Shown piece after piece: positions 8,003 to 14,812 of a DNA stretch of 23,489 nt. Made by a program: the position numbers and the translations under genes. Each line of letters opens with the position of its first letter. The first letter of the stretch is position 1. Origin of the DNA: CAJXUU01 sp963975265 (GTDB lineage Bacteria; Bacteroidota; Bacteroidia; Chitinophagales; Saprospiraceae); the NCBI GenBank assembly GCA_963975265.1, contig CAXBGT010000069.1, positions 1 to 23,489 of the forward strand. The letters run 5' to 3'. The notes below the pieces were generated by a model, which was not told the DNA's origin, did no database searches, and worked only from the letters and a program-made list of their open reading frames with translations.

Positions 8003-8518
8003 ATGAAATATATATTTATCTTATTACTACTGGTAATCTGTCAATCAAGTTTTGCACAGAAGTACGGTAAAATATCGATTTTTCATAGATTAGTTATTAA
8101 TAATTCTGAAAATGAGGTAATGGTGGTGAACCTTAAAGACACGGATGTCTGGGAGACACCTGGCTTTTATCAAGATAGTGTTCAATTTACTAAAGAAGGA
8201 CTTCATGAAATAGCCATGACTTATGGAATGAAAATTTCAAACCCAGAGCTTAGCGGGATGTTCTCCACGAGACGCGAAATTGAAGATAAAAGAGAAATGC
8301 TAATAAGAAATATATACCACAGCAATTACCTAAGTGGTGAGATTCATTTTCCTGAAAATCAACCCTTCCAAATCGGAGAAATAAAATGGTTGCCTATAGA
8401 AGAAGCCCTATCACTTATATCTTTCGAATCCATCCGAATGTTTATTAAGCCAACTTATGATTTTCCTAATGTGGTCTGGGGTGGCTCAATAGCTGCAATA
8501 AGAGAGGATGATAAATGA
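8003..8518 (+). CDS. Exported Nudix-fold protein lacking the Nudix box
   Basis: About 171 residues. A clear signal peptide ends in SSFAQ, so the protein is exported to the periplasm or beyond. The body has the Nudix-fold order: FHRLVINNSENEVMVVNLKD, VWETPGFYQDSVQFTKEGLH, then GMFSTRR, a long middle, and EIKWLPIEEALSLISF. The Nudix catalytic box (GxxxExxxxxREUxEExGU) should follow TPG; here the place of REUxEE reads LHEIAMTYGM, with no Glu pair. Mg-dependent pyrophosphohydrolase activity is therefore unlikely. A binding or signalling role is possible. Start ATG 8003 is preferred over TTG 7997. After the TGA at 8516 the frame stays open for 18 codons, including EEFYPLN. Confidence 0.65.
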   Translation: MKYIFILLLLVICQSSFAQKYGKISIFHRLVINNSENEVMVVNLKDTDVWETPGFYQDSVQFTKEGLHEIAMTYGMKISNPELSGMFSTRREIEDKREMLIRNIYHSNYLSGEIHFPENQPFQIGEIKWLPIEEALSLISFESIRMFIKPTYDFPNVVWGGSIAAIREDDK

Positions 8519-8620
8519 AAGTATGAAATAAAGGAAGAATTTTATCCATTGAATAGTCTTAATAAAAACGAGTGAAACAACATTGGAGAATTTAATAATA
8601 AATGCAAATATCCATATCAT

Positions 8621-9184
8621 TTAATTGTCAAGAGTTAACTCACCTATTAAAACCTCATCCAACTTAATATCATGATCCTCCGTTGGAATCTTTTCAACTT
8701 CTTGAAATGGATAAAATATTCCAACCGTTTTGGCAAGCAAGTGATTGACCATAAAATTGTCATAGTAGCCACCACCATATCCAAGTCGATAATTATTTCT
8801 ATCAAATGAAAGTCCTGGAACAATTATCAGATCATATTCACCAATATAAATATCTCCTCCAGCAGGATGGACGGTTCCGAAAATACCTTTCTCTAGTTCA
8901 TTTAGAGATTTCAAAACTAGGTTTTTCAACTTTCTTTTTGGTAGTGTCTTAGGTGTAACCACTGTTAGTCCTTTCTCAAGTAAATTTTCAACCAGTGGAA
9001 AAATGTTTATTTCATCTCCCAAAGGAAGATAACAGTGAATAGTCTTAAAATCATGGTTTTCTATCTTGTCCAAAAGTAGATCACAAATCCACTGATCATA
9101 CTGTACTTTTGCTGATTTGGGCAATTTAGCACGTTTGATTAACATTTGTTTTCTTAAATCTTTCTTTTGTTCTGTAACAGTCAT
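8621..9184 (-). CDS. 5-formyltetrahydrofolate cyclo-ligase
   Basis: This enzyme (5,10-methenyltetrahydrofolate synthetase, EC 6.3.3.2) turns 5-formyltetrahydrofolate into 5,10-methenyltetrahydrofolate with ATP in the cytoplasm, bringing the folate back into one-carbon metabolism. Family blocks are all present: KKDLRKQMLIKRAKL at the N-terminus, CYLPLGDEINIFPLV, VVTPKTL, and the signature LIIVPGLSFDRNNYRLGYGGGYYDNF with its Gly-rich ATP-binding loop. The end has EDHDIKLDEVLIGE. Length (187 residues from ATG 9184) fits the family. A TTG start at 9217 would add 11 residues, but it falls inside a TAAATTTG promoter-like site, so ATG 9184 is chosen. The gene is transcribed opposite to its neighbours. 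Confidence 0.93.
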   Translation of the reverse strand: MTVTEQKKDLRKQMLIKRAKLPKSAKVQYDQWICDLLLDKIENHDFKTIHCYLPLGDEINIFPLVENLLEKGLTVVTPKTLPKRKLKNLVLKSLNELEKGIFGTVHPAGGDIYIGEYDLIIVPGLSFDRNNYRLGYGGGYYDNFMVNHLLAKTVGIFYPFQEVEKIPTEDHDIKLDEVLIGELTLDN

Positions 9185-9214
9185 TGGATTGTGAAATTTG
9201 CTATTTATATCAGA

Positions 9215-9222
9215 CAAATTTA
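9215..9222 (-). promoter_or_regulatory. Promoter -7 element for the cyclo-ligase gene
   Basis: On the minus strand TAAATTTG matches the Bacteroidota -7 form TAnnTTTG exactly, about 30 bases before ATG 9184. A matching TTG -33 box is only loosely placed (about 26 bases further upstream). Confidence 0.45.
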
Positions 9223-9358
9223 TCTATTATTTTTCTGAAACATTGTTTCAACTGTCAAAGTATTTGTAACTACTCAAGTATAATTCTATCACCTACCCAG
9301 TCGGTTATCCTCTGTGAATTAGAAAGGCTTAAAAAGTGCCTACCACTAACCTTGTTCA

Positions 9359-9622
9359 TTTTCACCATATGAAAAAAGTAACAAAAATGCTACAGGAGCA
9401 GTATTTGTCGATGAATTCCATTTGTTGTTGAAGCCCTATAGAATTGCACCCCTCGTGGTCCACACTCGGTTCTCTCACTACCCCGATGCCATCGGGATTC
9501 CTGCGGATCGATTGTTCTTATTCGCTCCTATTTATTACTTCCTTTATATACCGATTATCTTTTATGTGCAATGTTTTAAACACGCAAAAATACCAATGCT
9601 ATGCACACATATATTATGAGCT
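9359..9622 (+). other. Open frame with a strong hairpin, probably a dispersed repeat rather than a gene
   Basis: A frame without stop runs through NKNATGAVFVDEFH, LLLKPYRIAPLVVHTRF and SHYPDAIGIPADRLF into a hydrophobic end. There is no ATG near its left end. Inside it lies CCCGATGCCATCGGG (9482-9496), a perfect palindrome around one base that is much richer in GC than its surroundings. Short hairpins of this kind are common between Bacteroidota genes. The block stands out from the AT-rich flanks and looks imported or repetitive. I cannot name a protein family. The rest of the gene-free stretch 9223-9845 shows nothing more that I can support. Confidence 0.35.
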
Positions 9623-9845
9623 ATAACGATGCAGTTAAATTCCTGAATAATCCTGAAAAGTGTGGTCAGAGCTTGAAATGAAAAATATTGAGGTAAAACA
9701 GCTGGAATAATAGTTTCAAGTGCCAATTTAGTTTGGTTTTGATCACAGGGGGTCTATATTTCAATTCGTATTGCTATTAATTATGGATAAGGCTTTAAAT
9801 AGCAATTTATAATCATCCTCAGTTTTAAGCTTACACCACTAGTTA

Positions 9846-10226
9846 TAATGGAAATCTCTACCGTATGAATCGCTATCCCATATACATAGAGATATTTTAT
9901 GTTCTATCAAAACATAAAAGTAATGGAAGAATTATGAAGGTATGGAATGGAATTTTTTAATGTGGTTTGAGATTATTTTGTACTAGATTTTAATTAATTA
10001 TATTACGTTGCATTACCATTGAGATCAGGATTGATTAGCCATTTATAAACGTTTTTATTCAGATAGTACTCGGGTATACACGGTTAGGAGTAAGAGGTTG
10101 ATTTGTAAGTTATTGAATTTAAGTAGTTTATGATGTGCAAGAAGCTTTTTACTGTGATTTTGGTATGGGGGAAATTACGTATATTGATATAGATGTATGC
10201 GTATAAAAGATAGTTAGCGGTCATAA
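9846..10226 (+). repeat. Long non-coding direct repeat A, copy 2
   Basis: Second main copy of the element at 1673-2042. Its last bases, GATAGTTAGCGGTCAT, contain GTTAGCGGT (10213-10221), the exact reverse complement of ACCGCTAAC at 10762-10770 on the far side of the next gene. Copy 1 has GTTATCTCTC at the same place, so the repeat is alike in both copies while its terminal box differs and matches the end box of the gene unit that follows. Confidence 0.85.
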
Positions 10227-10234
10227 ATAAAAAA

Positions 10235-10708
10235 ATGGAGCGGTATAAAAACATTCAATTAAGAGTCGCGGAAATTTTACGAAACTTTGATAGGAAAGAA
10301 TGCTTTGAAAAAGCAAAACTTCTTGCGAATTCGGAGAATGAAAGCAGTAGTTTAAATTTACGAAATTTAGGTTTAAAGGCTACTGAAGTTTTGGAACTAG
10401 CATATATTTTAAAAGATATTGAAAATAAAGGAGGTTCTACAATTGACTCTATTAGTTTTAGTTATAACAGTAAATTAGAAGATAAAGGTGCAATTACTTT
10501 GATAAAATATCTGCCAATTTCAATTCGTGAACTAGGGTTTGTAAATTGTGGAATTGGAGAAAATGGAGGGCAAGAATTATTAAATTGGATGAGGAATGCT
10601 CCAAGTCTGAAAATGATATGTGCTGAGCAAAATTTATTTTCAGATAAACTAAAATCAGATTTTATAAAGTTTAGTGCTGAAAACCCACAAATCATAGTTG
10701 TAGTATAA
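10235..10708 (+). CDS. Small leucine-rich-repeat protein (ribonuclease-inhibitor-like)
   Basis: A 157-residue protein without signal peptide or membrane segment, so probably cytoplasmic. An N-terminal helical part (residues 1-45) is followed by about three repeats: LNLRNLGLKATEVLELAYIL, IDSISFSYNSKLEDKGAITL and IRELGFVNCGIGENGGQELL. A capping strand, LKMICAEQN, and a helix follow. The pattern LxxLxLxxNxIxxxG plus a helix is that of ribonuclease-inhibitor-type repeats, which bind other proteins. The partner is unknown. It is a single gene bracketed by complementary boxes (10213-10221 and 10762-10770) and followed by the best attC-like site in the window. Confidence 0.7.
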   Translation: MERYKNIQLRVAEILRNFDRKECFEKAKLLANSENESSSLNLRNLGLKATEVLELAYILKDIENKGGSTIDSISFSYNSKLEDKGAITLIKYLPISIRELGFVNCGIGENGGQELLNWMRNAPSLKMICAEQNLFSDKLKSDFIKFSAENPQIIVVV

Positions 10709-10761
10709 ATTTAAAAGGCGTAATTGGATTTCAAATAATGTAGTGTCACAAAAAGAAACGA

Positions 10762-10833
10762 ACCGCTAACAATGCGTACCATGCCAGAGTCGCCTATCGG
10801 CAGACTCCGTCAGGTATGCTTGGACGTTACATC
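10762..10833 (+). other. attC-like palindromic site d (clearest example)
   Basis: Boxes and arms in order: ACCGCTAAC (10762-10770), GCGTACC (10774-10780), GAGTCGCC (10787-10794), loop TATC, GGC (10799-10801), one unpaired A, GACTC (10803-10807), GGTATGC (10813-10819), and GTTACATC (10826-10833). Outer and inner arms pair and are separated by an internal loop; one base is bulged. AAC to GTT spans 61 bp. Two stems with an unpaired spacer and an extrahelical base are classic attC folding features. The start codon of the next gene (ATG 10816) lies inside the right arm. Confidence 0.6.
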
Positions 10834-11421
10834 AAAAACCAAAAATTGGAAGAATTATTAAATAAAATAAAAAGCAGCATACATCTAAGCTCAGCAGCGG
10901 AAGAATTTCTTTATTCCATATCGAAAGAGAAAACACTTCCTAAAGGAGAAGTTTTAATCCGTCAAGGACAAGTGGTAAAGAAAACATTCTTTGTTACAGA
11001 AGGCTGCTTAAGATCTTACTGTATTGATAAAAACGGTAGAGAGCACACCTTACTATTCGCAATCAAAAATTGGTGGATTAGCGATTACATAGCTATTCTA
11101 ACTGGGGAGCTCGCAACGCTTACCGTAGAATGTCTTACCGAATCGAAAGTTATTGAATTCAATGCCAAAGAACTAGATGGAATTCATGCATTGTTCCCAG
11201 AATTTGAATCTTATCAAAGGCATAATTTAGAGCGTCATGTGGTTAGTTTGCAGAAGCGTATTTTGAATCAACTACAATTAAGTGCTCCTGAGAGGTATGA
11301 TTTATTTTTGAATCAATATCCCGACATAGAGCAGCATACTCGAAATTATCACATCGCCTCTTATTTAGGAATCACGCAACAGAGCTTGAGTCGAATAAGA
11401 GTAGAAAAAGCTAAAAAATAG
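10816..11421 (+). CDS. Crp/Fnr-family transcriptional regulator
   Basis: About 200 residues. The N-terminal cyclic-nucleotide-binding fold shows LPKGEVLIRQGQVVKKTFFV, EGCLRSYCIDKNGREHTL and the Bacteroidota-type FAIKNWWISDY. A long dimer helix follows (residues about 130-155), then a winged HTH with IASYLGITQQSLSRIR as the recognition part. No Cys cluster for an Fe-S centre is seen, and the ligand is unknown. The start is unclear: ATG 10816 adds MLGRYIKNQK, encoded by the attC-like palindrome, whereas relatives usually begin near EELL, which here follows a TTG at 10846. The next gene begins 83 bases downstream with its own promoter and a palindrome, so this regulator probably controls it. Confidence 0.88.
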   Translation: MLGRYIKNQKLEELLNKIKSSIHLSSAAEEFLYSISKEKTLPKGEVLIRQGQVVKKTFFVTEGCLRSYCIDKNGREHTLLFAIKNWWISDYIAILTGELATLTVECLTESKVIEFNAKELDGIHALFPEFESYQRHNLERHVVSLQKRILNQLQLSAPERYDLFLNQYPDIEQHTRNYHIASYLGITQQSLSRIRVEKAKK

Positions 11422-11426
11422 CTTTC

Positions 11427-11440
11427 TTACCATAGGGTAA
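11427..11440 (+). promoter_or_regulatory. Palindromic operator candidate TTACC-N4-GGTAA
   Basis: TTACCATAGGGTAA has perfect 5-bp half sites around four bases, for 14 bases in total. Length and symmetry resemble Crp/Fnr-type sites, and it sits just upstream of the promoter of the reductase gene and just after the regulator's stop. It has no strong GC stem or T-run directly behind it, so it is less likely a terminator. Confidence 0.45.
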
Positions 11441-11447
11441 TTTTTCC

Positions 11448-11470
11448 TTGGAATGCTCACATTACCTTTG
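11448..11470 (+). promoter_or_regulatory. Bacteroidota-type promoter of the reductase gene
   Basis: TACCTTTG (11463-11470) matches the -7 form TAnnTTTG exactly, 34 bases before ATG 11505. A T-rich stretch ending in TTG (11441-11450) lies upstream in the -33 region, though the TTG itself is closer than usual. Confidence 0.6.
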
Positions 11471-11504
11471 TATCGAATTAATAATCAAAGTAGTCGATAC
11501 AGAT

Positions 11505-12488
11505 ATGAAAGCATTACAAATAATAAAATATGGTGAAATTAAAGACAGCTTAGCCTTTAATGAAGTTGGCCTACCGTCAGTTCAACCAAACGATGTACGT
11601 ATTGAAGTTAAGGCTGCTGCCATTAACCCGATAGACAAAAGTATAATCCTTGGAAACTTAAAAGGTATGCTTCCTATTCCATTGCCAAGTACTTCCGCAT
11701 ATGATGTAAGTGGAATCGTCGTGGAAAAAGGAAATGAGGTAAGCAATTTTGAAATTGGAGACTTGGTTTATTCTAGAGTACCGCAGGAGCAAATGGGGAC
11801 ATTGGCTGAATTCGTAGCTGTAACTAGTGACGCAGTTTCAAGAAAACCTGGAAATATTTCTTTCGAAGAAGCGGCAAGTTTACCATTAGCAGGACTTACT
11901 GCCTTGCAATCACTGGAATACGCAGGTATAAAAGAGAACGATAAGATTCTTATACATGCAGGTTCGGGTGGTGTTGGCAGTTTTGCTATTCAGTATGCCA
12001 AAGCAAAAGGAGCTTATGTTTATACTACCACTAGTACAAGCAATGTAGAATGGGTTAAAGATCTGGGCGCTGATAGAGTAATTGATTACAAAACTGAAGA
12101 TTACAAAGCGATTGTTAAAGATGCTGACATCGTGTTTGACACACTTGGCAAAAACTATACTACAGAAGCTTTTGAAGTGGTTAAAAAAGGCGGAATGGTT
12201 GTAAGTATTGTAGGACCGTTAGATGAAGAAAGTGCGAAAATGTTTGGAATGGCCGATTACAAATTACCAACTGAACTGAGCAAATTAGTACGTGAGAAAG
12301 AGGCTGCTTACAAGTTTATTTTCATGCACCCAAATGGTTCGCATTTAGCCGAAATCAAGGCCTTGGTTGAGGATGATAAAATCAAACCAATCATTGATAA
12401 AGTATACCCTTTCTCAGAAAGCATCGAAGCATTCACCCACCTTGCATCAGGAAGAGCAAAAGGGAAAATAGTAGTAAAAATCAGTTAA
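11505..12488 (+). CDS. NAD(P)H-dependent quinone oxidoreductase-type MDR protein
   Basis: A 327-residue cytoplasmic medium-chain dehydrogenase/reductase of the zinc-free quinone oxidoreductase branch. The N-terminal GroES-like domain has the family run VKAAAINPIDKSI, AYDVSGIVVEKG and FEIGDLVYSR. The Rossmann domain begins at SLPLAGLTALQSLEYAG and has the nucleotide loop AGSGGVGSFAIQYAKAKGA. GADRVIDYK and the C-terminal FTHLASGRAKGKIVVKI are also typical. No Cys ligands for structural zinc are present. Such enzymes reduce quinones, enones or other reactive carbonyls with NAD(P)H. ATG 11505 fits the family start MKALQIIKYG; an earlier ATG at 11448 would place the promoter inside the gene. The gene sits between a Crp-type regulator and an Hsp31-type gene. 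Confidence 0.9.
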   Translation: MKALQIIKYGEIKDSLAFNEVGLPSVQPNDVRIEVKAAAINPIDKSIILGNLKGMLPIPLPSTSAYDVSGIVVEKGNEVSNFEIGDLVYSRVPQEQMGTLAEFVAVTSDAVSRKPGNISFEEAASLPLAGLTALQSLEYAGIKENDKILIHAGSGGVGSFAIQYAKAKGAYVYTTTSTSNVEWVKDLGADRVIDYKTEDYKAIVKDADIVFDTLGKNYTTEAFEVVKKGGMVVSIVGPLDEESAKMFGMADYKLPTELSKLVREKEAAYKFIFMHPNGSHLAEIKALVEDDKIKPIIDKVYPFSESIEAFTHLASGRAKGKIVVKIS

Positions 12489-12530
12489 GTATTATTCTAA
12501 CAAAAACATAAAAACTTAAAAAAATAAATC

Positions 12531-13433
12531 ATGTTGAAAAAAATATTAATAGGATTAGCAAGTGTTATTGTACTTTCATTTATTGTAATATATTTTATGA
12601 CTCAACCTACGCTAGAAGAGGATGGTTCTTATAGCCCTTCAAGTTTAGCGCTAATTCTAGGCACTGTTTCCATAACGGATTTTGAGGACATCAAGTACAC
12701 AAAATACCAAGGAGATAAATCGAAGATTTTGGTGATTTTCACTGAGCAAAAAAACTTGGAGATGAAAAATGGTAAGTTCTTTTCTACAGGAAATCACCCA
12801 GTAGAAGCGCTTGTGCCAATGTTACACCTTAAAAATGCAGGATTTGATTTTGAAATAGCTACCCCTACTGGTAAACCTGTTGTCTTTGAAATGTGGGCTT
12901 TTCCTGAAGAAGACGCAAATGTAAAAGCAATTTTTAACGAGTACAAATCGAGTTTTGAGCAGCCTGTAAAGTTAGCTGAATTTATTACGACTTCATTTGC
13001 AAATGATAGTTCTTATGCTGCTGTATTCGTACCAGGTGGACATGGAGCAATGATTGGTATTCCAGAAGATAAAAACGTTGCCAAGGTTTTGAATTGGGCT
13101 TATCAAAGTGACTTGTTTACAATAACACTTTGTCATGGTCCAGGTGCATTATTATCTACTACACTCGATAATCAAAAGTTTCTTTACGATGGATACAAAA
13201 TGGCTGTTTTCCCTGACGCTGTGGATGAAATGACACCAATGATTGGTTATTTACCAGGACACATGAAAAACGGAGTGAGCGAAAGATTGAAAAACTTAGG
13301 TGCCACTATCGTAAATACAGAATCTGATAAAACCGTTTGTGTTGACAGAAAATTAATCACAGGTGCAAGCCCTTTAGCTTCTAATGAATTGGGTAAACTT
13401 GCAGCCAGTACTTTATTGAAAGAATTGAAGTAA
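12531..13433 (+). CDS. hchA: Membrane-anchored Hsp31/DJ-1-type protein (glyoxalase III-like)
   Basis: A 300-residue DJ-1/PfpI-superfamily protein closest to Hsp31/HchA. Shared blocks are FFSTGNHPVEALVPMLHL, MWAFPEED, YAAVFVPGGHGAMIGIPED, the nucleophile elbow TLCHGPGALL (Cys201-His202), FPDAVDEMTPMIGYLPGHM with a likely triad Asp near 229, and LITGASPLASNELGKLAA. HchA acts as a holding chaperone and as glyoxalase III (methylglyoxal to lactate); a deglycase role is disputed. Unlike the soluble E. coli protein, this one has a single hydrophobic segment at residues 5-23 with a basic start, and no signal-peptidase site is clear, so it is probably membrane-bound with the domain outside the cytoplasm. 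It follows the reductase by 42 bases and is closed by a terminator, suggesting a shared role in carbonyl stress. Confidence 0.88.
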   Translation: MLKKILIGLASVIVLSFIVIYFMTQPTLEEDGSYSPSSLALILGTVSITDFEDIKYTKYQGDKSKILVIFTEQKNLEMKNGKFFSTGNHPVEALVPMLHLKNAGFDFEIATPTGKPVVFEMWAFPEEDANVKAIFNEYKSSFEQPVKLAEFITTSFANDSSYAAVFVPGGHGAMIGIPEDKNVAKVLNWAYQSDLFTITLCHGPGALLSTTLDNQKFLYDGYKMAVFPDAVDEMTPMIGYLPGHMKNGVSERLKNLGATIVNTESDKTVCVDRKLITGASPLASNELGKLAASTLLKELK

Positions 13434-13463
13434 AAACTACTTAAAACAGTGCAAAAGCATTAG

Positions 13464-13492
13464 CGGTTTGGGTGTATACTCAAACCGTTTTT
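13464..13492 (+). terminator. Rho-independent terminator of the reductase-hchA operon
   Basis: CGGTTTG (13464-13470) pairs perfectly with CAAACCG (13481-13487); inner GT and AC also pair, and TTTTT follows. It lies 30 bases after the Hsp31-type stop. Confidence 0.85.
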
Positions 13493-13580
13493 GTATTAAA
13501 TTACGTATCTTGCTACCCAAGACTAATAACCGGCGTTCCTAACCTGTCTTGATAAACCAATTACTTCTTATTATAACTAT

Positions 13581-14186
13581 TTAGTCAGTAAATCCTTTAA
13601 GCACATACAGATCATTTTGTATGTCTTTAAAACCTATAACACCATATGTTGCGTTGTAATATATCTCACGAAAAGATGTAGCATTTGGATTAATTATATT
13701 TGAAAAAACAGCTTCAAATTCTTTATCAAGTAACTGTATATTATTATAGTATGTCGCAAGTACAGGCGTACCATCTTCATGTATAGTAAGTAAAGAAACT
13801 CCTGGCACTAGAAACTGATTTATTCCTGCGGTAACAAATAAATTGGATTCGTCTTTATAATAGTTCCCACTTCCTACAAAATAAAGAGAGTAACCAGGTA
13901 TTGATTCGTTTATATAACTCCCTGATATTTCTTCAGCAAAGTAGGTTTTTGAATCTACTTTCTTTTCTTTAAGTTCCTCTTGCAGAATGAAGTCAAATAT
14001 TATTTCATCTCCTTTATCATTATAGAAAACTGTTTTTGTCTTAAAATTACTTGCAACCAAAGGAAGCAGATTTTTGATATTATCTACCTTTAAAATTTGT
14101 AATTCGCTTGAATTCTCTGCTACTGTAACCTCTTTCTCACACGAAGAGAGCAATACTATGAATATAAAAATTAGTATTTTTTTCAT
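13581..14186 (-). CDS. Lipoprotein, unknown function
   Basis: A 201-residue protein with a clean lipoprotein signal: MKKILIFIFIVLLSSC, Cys16. The mature part is mainly beta-type with many aromatic residues (SGSYINESIPGYSLYFVGSG, LLTIHEDGTPVLATYY, EIYYNATYGVIGF) and ends DLYVLKGFTD. No family is recognised. It probably faces the periplasm or cell surface. It reads toward the hchA operon, whose terminator lies between the two convergent genes. Fourteen bases upstream of its ATG ends a broken frame on the same strand (14201-14410), which may be the remains of a gene once in the same transcript. Confidence 0.7.
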   Translation of the reverse strand: MKKILIFIFIVLLSSCEKEVTVAENSSELQILKVDNIKNLLPLVASNFKTKTVFYNDKGDEIIFDFILQEELKEKKVDSKTYFAEEISGSYINESIPGYSLYFVGSGNYYKDESNLFVTAGINQFLVPGVSLLTIHEDGTPVLATYYNNIQLLDKEFEAVFSNIINPNATSFREIYYNATYGVIGFKDIQNDLYVLKGFTD

Positions 14187-14200
14187 TTTGAATCCTTTTA

Positions 14201-14410
14201 TTAAAATATTGACTGCCTACAAAAATCGCTACATATTCCGTCATTATACAGCACAACCACCTGATAATTCATACAATAACTAATAGTCCCACTACTGAAG
14301 TCCTGAGTAGAGTTATGCACAGAGTCTGTACCATCACCATCTAATGTTCTACTAAGAAACGTTTCATCTGGCGGACTGTTCGACGAAGCTACTAAACCGC
14401 ATACTTGTAC
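14201..14410 (-). pseudogene. Fragment of a secreted-type protein, C-terminal piece
   Basis: On the minus strand a frame of about 69 codons, without a start codon, runs from just after a TAA to a TAA at 14201-14203. It contains LVASSNSPPDETFLSRTLDG, DGDGTDSVHNSTQDF and four further Cys-containing positions near the end (SYCMNYQ, DGICSDFCRQ). The content is protein-like with Ser, Thr and Asp, as in exported proteins. No family can be named. The upstream part 14411-14812 shows no gene I can support, so the 5' part seems lost. Confidence 0.35.
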
Positions 14411-14812
14411 TTAAGTAGAAGTGTCATAGTGGTAGCTTAGATAATTTGATTATACAAACTTTATAACCACATCAGTACAAATACTCCACTCGACTTTAGT
14501 TGTGAATCTCATTTGAGTAAATATAGTCAAATATATTCTAAGAAGTGAGCAAGATAAAAATAGGTCTATACCATTATCAGCAGACAATCTTAAGTTGCCA
14601 TTATACAATAGAAGTATGCACCATCGAATATTTTCTCGGATGATAATGTCATGGCTGTGGAGGAAGATTTGGAGTGATGATTTATAAATTCAAGACATTA
14701 GATAGTATAAGTATATTTGTGGTGTCAATAGATATTGGCACAGTGACCACTATTGTAGAATGCGTGGAGTGATTCAACTATTCACCACACTGCCACAAAA
14801 AGGAATCTACAT

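Noticed and set aside
9444..9626. Second frame in the block 9359-9622
   Set aside because: A shadow of the longer open block in another frame; it has no independent support.
9573..9636. Possible sixth attC-like site (GTTTTAAAC, then GTT 58 bp from the AAC)
   Set aside because: Spacing fits and the box complements GTTTAAAAC at 7472, but the AT-only box pairs easily by chance, the arms do not pair, and an opposite-strand housekeeping gene lies within the implied unit.
11448..11504. Earlier ATG start for the reductase
   Set aside because: It would add 19 residues not found in the family and put the TACCTTTG promoter inside the gene.
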